From Oscillospiraceae bacterium (GTDB lineage: Bacteria > Bacillota > Clostridia > Oscillospirales > CAG-272), in assembly GCA_015065285.1 (NCBI GenBank), contig SVQP01000019.1, positions 1 to 37,856 on the forward strand: a stretch of 37,856 nt of DNA. Reading direction: 5' to 3'. How positions within the stretch are numbered: position 1 is the first letter of the stretch; the number at the start of each line of letters is the position of its first letter. Below, piece after piece: positions 32,541 to 37,856 of the stretch. Both the position numbers and the translations under genes were made by a program. The notes beneath the pieces were generated by a model, which searched no databases, had not been told where the DNA came from, and saw only the letters and a list, made by a program, of their open reading frames with translations.

Positions 32541-33950
32541 TCAGTTCTGAAAAGTCACTTCCAGCGAAATTGTCCACGTCACCTCAAAGGTGTCGTTCCC
32601 CGATTTTACGTATCCGGAGGACTTGATATCATGGCAGATCTTGACCGGCTTGCCGTCCGTAACGGTTACGGTAGCGGTCTGGGTTGCAGATCGGTACGTG
32701 CCGCCCAGCGCTTCATAAAACGCTTCCAGTCCGATATTGTCTTTCGTTTCAAGCTCAATCTCCCAGACACCGTCGCCCTTGTCCTTGACGTCAGTGACCA
32801 GATCCGAGCTGTATCCGAATGAAGGATCATTGATCATATCCTTGATAAAGTCCTTTGCCTCCTGCTCGCTCTGCACCTCGTCATAGCTCTCGCCCTGCAT
32901 GGTGACCGTCTGTTTGCCGTTACGATAAGAAACGGTTGCGGGAACACCGTCGATTTCGGTGGTAATGGTATAATAGAAATTTCCGTCCTCGGTTCCGTAC
33001 TTGGCATGCTCGGTTGAGCTATAGCTCTCGCTCTGGCCCATCACCTTGATGGTCTGCTTGAGCTTGTAGTCAAACTCACCCTGCTCTGCCTCGTATTTAT
33101 CCTCGAGCATATTGTCAAGCTGCTTGCAAATGGCGAGATCGTCCACCTCTTTGTATTTGCTTGTATCAAGCATTTCGGTCAGGCGCACCACCTCGTCACC
33201 CATTGCCGTCATCTTCAGGCGAATATCCAGCTTAGGTGTTGCCTTGGCATCCTCGGGGGTATCGAATTCAAATGCCATTGTGATCTCGGTGACGTGGAAC
33301 TGTTCATTTGCCAAAATGGTGACCTTGATATCCACCACGTCCGCACCGAACAGGTTCATATCCTGCATGGAAAACGCATCCGTCAGCATATCGATCGCCT
33401 TTTTGGTATAGCCCGAGCAGCTCAGCGTCCAGCTCTTATCCTCGTTTTGCACGAAATCCATCGTGGTGCAATCACGGAAATCAATCTCCTGGTCCGGCTG
33501 GTCCTCGCTTTTATCCAAAGCCTGATATGCAGCATATTCCTCTGCCGTCATTTTGCAAAAGAGCTTGCTCTGTCGATCACCGTCGTCCGAAAATTCAAAG
33601 GCGTTTCCGTCCGCATATGCACTGATCGAGCGCATCTTTTCCTTGATTTCCAGCTCGTCGCAGCGCATGTCCATATTGGTCTCGGTGTAGTAATAGTAAT
33701 CCTCTCCGTGATCCTCAATGATGCTGCCCGTGGCGGTGGCTTGCATGGTGTACTCTTCTATTACCATCACCATTTCCATATCCAGCGAAAGTGCATAGGC
33801 GGTATATTCCTGCATCTCTTCCTGAATGCGCTCCAAAAGCTCATCCGCGGTCTTGGGTGCGGGGCGCAGCGCCTCAAATAAACCGGTGCAGGACGTCAGC
33901 AGCATGACGCCGGCAAGCACCGCACAAATCAAAAGCATTCTCTTTTTCAT
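32541..33950 (-). CDS. Two-half LolA/LppX-like lipoprotein
   Basis: This 469-residue lipoprotein has a signal peptide MKKRMLLICAVLAGVMLLTS with C21 at the lipid site. The mature part looks like two similar beta-rich halves, each with YAYALSLDMEM-like or DYKLKQTIKVMG-like strands followed by a helical part, which suggests an internal duplication of a LolA/LppX-type sheet. No enzyme motifs are present. It may bind lipid or another hydrophobic ligand. AGGAGG precedes the ATG. It is alone between terminators. Family assignment is inference from the pattern. Confidence 0.6.
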   Translation of the reverse strand: MKKRMLLICAVLAGVMLLTSCTGLFEALRPAPKTADELLERIQEEMQEYTAYALSLDMEMVMVIEEYTMQATATGSIIEDHGEDYYYYTETNMDMRCDELEIKEKMRSISAYADGNAFEFSDDGDRQSKLFCKMTAEEYAAYQALDKSEDQPDQEIDFRDCTTMDFVQNEDKSWTLSCSGYTKKAIDMLTDAFSMQDMNLFGADVVDIKVTILANEQFHVTEITMAFEFDTPEDAKATPKLDIRLKMTAMGDEVVRLTEMLDTSKYKEVDDLAICKQLDNMLEDKYEAEQGEFDYKLKQTIKVMGQSESYSSTEHAKYGTEDGNFYYTITTEIDGVPATVSYRNGKQTVTMQGESYDEVQSEQEAKDFIKDMINDPSFGYSSDLVTDVKDKGDGVWEIELETKDNIGLEAFYEALGGTYRSATQTATVTVTDGKPVKICHDIKSSGYVKSGNDTFEVTWTISLEVTFQN

Positions 33951-34056
33951 GATATTCTCCTCCTTTGAAGAAATGGATTGCTCTATCTATATAGACGCAT
34001 TTCAGATCAAAAAGTTCGCATTTTTCGAATTTTTTTCAAAAATTTTCACGTCAAAA

Positions 34057-34087
34057 GCAAAAGCAGCCCCCGAAAGGCTGCTTTTGC
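34057..34087 (-). terminator. Terminator of the DUF4838/SGNH operon
   Basis: A 12-bp stem GCAAAAGCAGCC / GGCTGCTTTTGC with a 7-base loop, followed on the minus strand by TTTTGAC. Confidence 0.8.
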
Positions 34088-34094
34088 AAAGAAT

Positions 34095-35966
34095 TTAGCC
34101 AAGACTTCCCATCTTGTCCTTCTGTGAGAAGTCGATCAGAGTGCCCTCACGGTAGTGTGTGATGCCGTACTTTTCGCAAAGCTCGTAAATCTTGGTGAAA
34201 TACTGCTTGCGCTCCAACGCCTTACCTCTTTCCTGGCACATATAATAGACCTGGATCATGGATTTTTCAATGTGAGCCTTTTGCTCCTCGGTTTCTGCCT
34301 GCTCCAGTGCCTGCTCCCACAAAGCCAGCATGTCACGGGTAAAGGCGATCGCCTCGTCGGGAGTCATATGCTTGAGCATCATGCTTCTGATATCCGAGTA
34401 AATGCCCACGTGATTCTGCGCGGCTGCCTCGGTGGTCTTATCGATATAGGTGCGGATATTCTCCCAGCCTGCACCGTAGTAATCCTGAAGGAATTCGTTC
34501 ATGTGGCGGTTGTATTCTTCCTCGCTCATGTCGGGATTCCACATCAGCTTTGCCAGCAGGTATGCGCGCAGCTCACCGAATTCGCCCGAAGAGGACTGAT
34601 AGTTGCCCTGCTCGAACAGACCGATGGCATGGTGATCCTTATAGAACTTGACGTTCTGGCGCAGCACGTCCAGGTTCGGGAACGGTGCCAGATAGAACAT
34701 GAAGTTGGTGGTGTAGTCCCAGATATACAGATTGTCGCAAATCGCGCTCCACTCTTCAATATCCTTCTTGAACGCTGCATTCTGTGCGCAGCTCTCATCG
34801 TCCAGTGCGTGTCCGAAGCAGCACTCGATCGAGCAAAGGCGAATGATAACGTTGTCCGCAGGCTTGATGGTCTTGGGCGCCTGCCGGGTATAGCGGTATG
34901 CCAGCGTATCTACGTATACGTTCGGGTATTCGTCCTTGATATCGTTCGCAATGCGGTTAACAAAGGTCAGAAGCGAGCCCATGGGTGTGCCCTCACGCTC
35001 GTCAATTGCCTTACAATTTGCGCACTGACAGCCAAGATGCTCGGCAGCGGAGTCATTCTGAGATACGGAAATGATGTTTGCATTGGGGTGCGAGCGCAAC
35101 CAAGCCCTGACGTTTGCAAGCACGGTTTGGTATACCTTTTCATCGGTCAGACAAGGCTGCTTGCCAATCTCGTGCTTGGTATTGGTCAATGCTGCCAGCG
35201 TGTGTACAAAGCTGCCTGCATAGCTGATACCGCCCTCCAGATCGGGGTTATATTCGCTGTTATCCTTCAGACGGTTTGCCAAGGGACGACTCTGGCTCAG
35301 ATCATACCAGAAGGAATCACGCATGATCAGCGCAGGGCTGTAGATCTCGCTGTAGCCTGCGGGAATTCTGACGATGGGGTTATCGCGCACGTAGGTGTAA
35401 TCCTCGGTGTAAAAACGAACGCCGAAGTAGTTCTCCATAAAGGTATAAACGCCGTAAACGGTACCTGCGGTGCAATTGCCCGTGATGTACACTTTGCCGT
35501 TTTCCTCAAGGAATGCATAGCCGTCATTCTCGACCTGCTCGCGGGCTGCCTTGAGCGCATCGGTATCATAATCGGTCTTGCCGATCACGATAGCATGCTC
35601 GGCAGGTGCATCCTCATGGATCACCAGCTTGTGTCCGGTAGCCTTTTCGGCATATTCGATCAACATCTCAACAGCATCGGTAATGCCCTTGGGCGCATTC
35701 GGCTGTACGTACAGACTAAACGAAGCAAAAGGAACCTCACCAATGGTCATCAGGTCAATGGGATAGCCGGTATCCGGAACGGTCTCTTGGGTTTGTTCTT
35801 CGGTTTCGGATTCGGATTCGGTTTCTTCAAGGGTGGTTTGTTCTTCAGTCATGGCTTCTGTCTCCTGCTCTGTAGGTTGGTCCTGCGGTTGCTGTTCGGG
35901 TGTGCATGCGGCAAGGCTGCCAAGCAGCATCAGCGCAGCAAGCAGAACAGATAAATGCTTTTTCAT
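34095..35966 (-). CDS. DUF4838-domain lipoprotein, glycan-related
   Basis: This 623-residue protein has a signal peptide ending LAA|C21 and an acidic Glu/Thr linker (25-63). An N-terminal GH20-like small domain (about 80-190; VIGKTDYDTDALK, GNCTAGTVYGVYTFMENYFG) is followed by a DUF4838 core (about 215-480; SVSQNDSAAEHLGCQCANC, VDTLAYRYTR). DUF4838 domains are often next to glycan-hydrolysing modules, so a role in polysaccharide recognition or hydrolysis is probable but unproven. The ATG at 35966 follows AAAGGAG; an upstream ATG at 35987 is in the end of the SGNH gene and is not used. It is second in an operon with the SGNH hydrolase. Confidence 0.82.
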   Translation of the reverse strand: MKKHLSVLLAALMLLGSLAACTPEQQPQDQPTEQETEAMTEEQTTLEETESESETEEQTQETVPDTGYPIDLMTIGEVPFASFSLYVQPNAPKGITDAVEMLIEYAEKATGHKLVIHEDAPAEHAIVIGKTDYDTDALKAAREQVENDGYAFLEENGKVYITGNCTAGTVYGVYTFMENYFGVRFYTEDYTYVRDNPIVRIPAGYSEIYSPALIMRDSFWYDLSQSRPLANRLKDNSEYNPDLEGGISYAGSFVHTLAALTNTKHEIGKQPCLTDEKVYQTVLANVRAWLRSHPNANIISVSQNDSAAEHLGCQCANCKAIDEREGTPMGSLLTFVNRIANDIKDEYPNVYVDTLAYRYTRQAPKTIKPADNVIIRLCSIECCFGHALDDESCAQNAAFKKDIEEWSAICDNLYIWDYTTNFMFYLAPFPNLDVLRQNVKFYKDHHAIGLFEQGNYQSSSGEFGELRAYLLAKLMWNPDMSEEEYNRHMNEFLQDYYGAGWENIRTYIDKTTEAAAQNHVGIYSDIRSMMLKHMTPDEAIAFTRDMLALWEQALEQAETEEQKAHIEKSMIQVYYMCQERGKALERKQYFTKIYELCEKYGITHYREGTLIDFSQKDKMGSLG

Positions 35967-35980
35967 AGATCTATACTCCT

Positions 35981-36784
35981 TTACCATTTTATACCGTGAT
36001 AATATGGTCCTTTTCCGATAAAGCCGACCTGTCTGAAATCCTCGGGATTATGGCGGATGATGTAATCCATGTAGGACGCGATCATGCGCGCGGTCAGCAG
36101 ATAGCCTTGCGCGTTGAGATGTCCGCCGATCCAGAAGTGATCGTAGAACTTGTCATCGTACACGGGGCCGTATTCGCGCAGGTCAATAACGTAGGTGTTA
36201 TCAAAATATGCCGCCATGTCGTGCATCAGCTTTTGCTGCTGATCGGCAAGCTGCTCGGCATGCTCACCGTGACGAGGCATTTTGGGCATGGTGACAAGGA
36301 AGAACTTTGCCTTGGGTTGGATCTGCTTATAGCGCTGCAGCACAGCCGCAAATTCACCTGCAAAGGTGGGTGCGTTTTTGGTGTAGTCATCGGGGTTGAT
36401 ATCCTCGATTGAGCCGACCGGCAAGCCAAGCCCCCACAAATCGTTGCAGCCAAGCGCCATAATGTAGCACTGACAAGCAAGCTCGGGATTCCAGAAGCCG
36501 TTGGCTTCGCCAAAGGATTGCAGATATTCCCTTGCGGTCATGCCGCCACGAGAAAAATTATATACCTTGGTGCCTGCCATGCGGGCAATGAACTGCCCCC
36601 ATGAAATATCATAGTAGTCGTGATATCCCTGCTGCCCCTCGGGCGTCATGGATTCCAGTTCACCGGAAGAAAGGCTGTCGCCAATGCAACCGATGGTGCG
36701 AAAGATGCCGACAAAGCCACCGTCATCTACCAGACGGTCCAGCGGCTTTTCGCCGGGAATTGCGTAAAAATCATTGATATTCAT
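35981..36784 (-). CDS. SGNH/GDSL-family hydrolase
   Basis: This 267-residue protein has block I IGDSLSSG with nucleophile S37, block II NFSRGGM, block III ALGCNDLW with N114, and block V WIGGHLNAQGY with H222. The position three before the His is Ile, so the usual DxxH Asp is missing. It lacks a signal peptide, so the protein is probably cytoplasmic. Such enzymes deacetylate or de-esterify sugars. Its operon partner DUF4838 lipoprotein fits a carbohydrate role. GGGAGG precedes the ATG. Confidence 0.85.
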   Translation of the reverse strand: MNINDFYAIPGEKPLDRLVDDGGFVGIFRTIGCIGDSLSSGELESMTPEGQQGYHDYYDISWGQFIARMAGTKVYNFSRGGMTAREYLQSFGEANGFWNPELACQCYIMALGCNDLWGLGLPVGSIEDINPDDYTKNAPTFAGEFAAVLQRYKQIQPKAKFFLVTMPKMPRHGEHAEQLADQQQKLMHDMAAYFDNTYVIDLREYGPVYDDKFYDHFWIGGHLNAQGYLLTARMIASYMDYIIRHNPEDFRQVGFIGKGPYYHGIKW

Positions 36785-36816
36785 GGATTTCCTCCCGATT
36801 GTTCTCTTTTTTGTTC

Positions 36817-36845
36817 AGTATAACATACTTTGAAGCAATTGGCAA
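36817..36845 (-). promoter_or_regulatory. Promoter of the SGNH/DUF4838 operon
   Basis: TTGCCA (36840-36845) and TATACT (36817-36822) on the minus strand with a 17-base spacer. Confidence 0.72.
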
Positions 36846-36913
36846 GACAACGAAATCACGAACTTTGCAAACGATTTTTGTGCAATTTTTCAAGTTTTTT
36901 TGAAAAAAAGTAC

Positions 36914-36942
36914 TTGACAAACAAAAACCCTTGTGCTATGAT
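36914..36942 (+). promoter_or_regulatory. Promoter of tRNA-Arg
   Basis: TTGACA (36914-36919) and TATGAT (36937-36942) with a 17-base spacer, placed 27 bases before the mature tRNA. Confidence 0.85.
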
Positions 36943-36969
36943 ATATGGGTACGCAAAAGCGTATGGCTT

Positions 36970-37046
36970 GCGGCGTTAGCTCAGCTGGATAGAGTGTTTG
37001 GCTACGAACCAAAAGGTCAGGGGTTCGAGTCCCTTACGCCGCGCCA
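36970..37046 (+). tRNA. tRNA-Arg (anticodon ACG)
   Basis: The 77-base tRNA has acceptor GCGGCGT / ACGCCGC, the D-arm AGCTCAGCTGGATAG, anticodon stem TTTGG / CCAAA with loop CTACGAA (anticodon ACG, read as ICG), a T-arm GGTTCGAGTCC, and an encoded CCA. It reads CGU, CGC and CGA. It is transcribed alone, with promoter and terminator. Confidence 0.97.
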
Positions 37047-37090
37047 ACAAAAAGAACGGGGAGTCCATCAGGACTCCCCGTTCTTTTTGT
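37047..37090. terminator. Terminator of tRNA-Arg
   Basis: A perfect 20-bp stem beginning directly after the CCA, centre GGGGAGTCC / GGACTCCCC, with loop ATCA and TTTTTGT. It is unusually long. Confidence 0.92.
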
Positions 37091-37106
37091 TCACACGTCG
37101 TTCCCC

Positions 37107-37221
37107 GACTCAGAACCCCCGCATGCGCATCACGCAGTGATGCCATGCAAATTTGCGCAGGATATCCGAACAGATACCGCGACCTTTGGCGCAAATATGG
37201 GTTCTGAGTCCCTTGCGCCGC
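37107..37221. repeat. Inverted remnants of the tRNA 3' end
   Basis: GACTCAGAACCC (37107-37118) is the perfect inverted copy of GGGTTCTGAGTC (37199-37210), 80 bases apart, with inner ATTTGCGC / GCGCAAAT arms. The right copy continues as CCCTTGCGCCGCC, matching the tRNA-Arg 3' end (GGGTTCGAGTCCCTTACGCC) except for one inserted base and two changes. It could be the trace of an element that inserted at the tRNA. No integrase gene is in the window. Confidence 0.5.
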
Positions 37222-37295
37222 CCTCACCATATCTCCGCCCTTCCCGTATCCCCCCTGCATGCGCAGGATTCCCGAACGCTGATCCGTTATCATCG

Positions 37296-37323
37296 CGTGC
37301 GGGAGGATGATATCCTCCCCTAC
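37296..37323. repeat. Third copy of the 28-base palindromic repeat
   Basis: It is identical to the complement of 16423-16450. The match extends upstream (GATCCGT..TCATCG) to about 40 bases. Confidence 0.85.
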
Positions 37324-37334
37324 ACAAAGTTGCT

Positions 37335-37856
37335 TTGGCGCAGCTTCCCCTTTTGTGTCATCCTGAGCGAGGTCGCAGAGCGACCGAGTCGAACTTTTGC
37401 GGGTCGAATATTTCGCGGCAGAGCCGTGAAATTGAGCGAGCAAAAGCGCGCGCAGCGCGGGATCTGCGAGGGGTTTGCTCAATGTCTGTTTAGCCGAAGT
37501 AACTAAGCCTCTCCCGCCGGGCAGAGGGGGACCGCAGTGAGCGTAAGCGAACAGCGGTGGAGTGGGTCACCGTAAGGACGCTCGTTCACCGATTCTCCGA
37601 TCCTGTATGATTGGAAAATAGAACCCTTCGGCAAATGCCACAGCATTTGCCACCTCCCTTAAAAGGGAGGCAACCCCTCCACCGCAATCGCGAAGCGGCA
37701 CACTGCGCCGCTTCACTGCGGTCCCCCTCCCCTAAAGGGGAGGCTTTTTTCGCGTGTCATAAACCGTTTCCCAGATCCCGCGCTGCGCGCGCCCTACGGG
37801 TTCGACTGCGCGCGGACACCACAACGCGGTGTCCGTGCTCCGCTCAGGATGACACA
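37335..37856 (-). repeat. Dispersed intergenic repeat region, right copy
   Basis: 37655-37856 is a reverse-orientation near-copy of 2681-2941, with TGTGTCATCCTGAGCGGAGC at its outer end and one 73-base unit instead of two. 37350-37460 and 37500-37562 hold shorter relatives (GTCATCCTGAGCGAGG and GGGGGACCGCAGTGAGCG). Apart from these repeats I see no gene in 37091-37856; the open frame across it is repeat-derived. Confidence 0.75.

Noticed and set aside
36976-37482. 168-codon open frame on the minus strand
   Set aside because: It covers the complement of the tRNA and repeats, so it is not a gene.

Overview
The window looks like a chromosomal segment of a spore-forming Gram-positive anaerobe of the class Clostridia, probably an uncultured Oscillospirales-like gut bacterium. 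The evidence is a complete cotJABC spore-coat operon, a SepF/YlmH/YggT/IleRS/LspA/RluD cell-division-linked cluster in Firmicutes order, lipoprotein signal peptides, strong AGGAGG ribosome sites, TTGACA/TATAAT promoters and short GC-rich dispersed repeats. No species can be named from the sequence alone. Only cotJABC, dapA and the tRNA are on the plus strand.

Layout. (1) 1-2320: a minus-strand unit that starts with a strong promoter and a class I cyclic-di-GMP riboswitch with its own terminator. It continues into an EAL-like protein that has lost most catalytic residues and into a membrane-anchored, TasA-like surface protein. (2) 2440-2945: repeat elements, then cotJABC at 3019-4172. (3) 4258-15486, all minus: a relB/yafQ-type toxin-antitoxin pair, a ComEC-like metallo-beta-lactamase-fold protein, miaA, an HlyD-like adaptor, yggS, sepF, yggT, ylmH, ileS, lspA, rluD and a HAD phosphatase. 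Many neighbours overlap by 4 to 40 bases. divIVA, usually between ylmH and ileS, is missing. (4) 15666-17848: an unknown protein whose leader carries a duplicated 26-base motif, mirror-image palindromes, then queA, divergent from dapA. (5) 18826-24979: four tandem paralogous solute-binding-type lipoproteins with no permease genes. (6) 25148-32364: a MoxR / DUF58 / transglutaminase operon. (7) 32541-36784: a lipoprotein, a DUF4838 lipoprotein and an SGNH hydrolase. (8) 36970-37046: tRNA-Arg(ACG) with a 20-bp terminator, followed by repeats, one of which is a long inverted copy of the element at 2681-2941.

How the parts fit. The left edge is a c-di-GMP-responsive surface or biofilm module. The middle is housekeeping (translation, tRNA and rRNA modification, septum placement, lipoprotein maturation). 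The right side is envelope and carbohydrate-related: SBP lipoproteins (which depend on LspA-type processing), a transglutaminase complex, and a DUF4838/SGNH pair. The best candidates for something not yet described are the riboswitch-controlled degenerate-EAL/TasA-like pair, the four orphan binding proteins with calcium-loop-like motifs, and the repeat-bearing leader of the unknown gene at 15666-16268.
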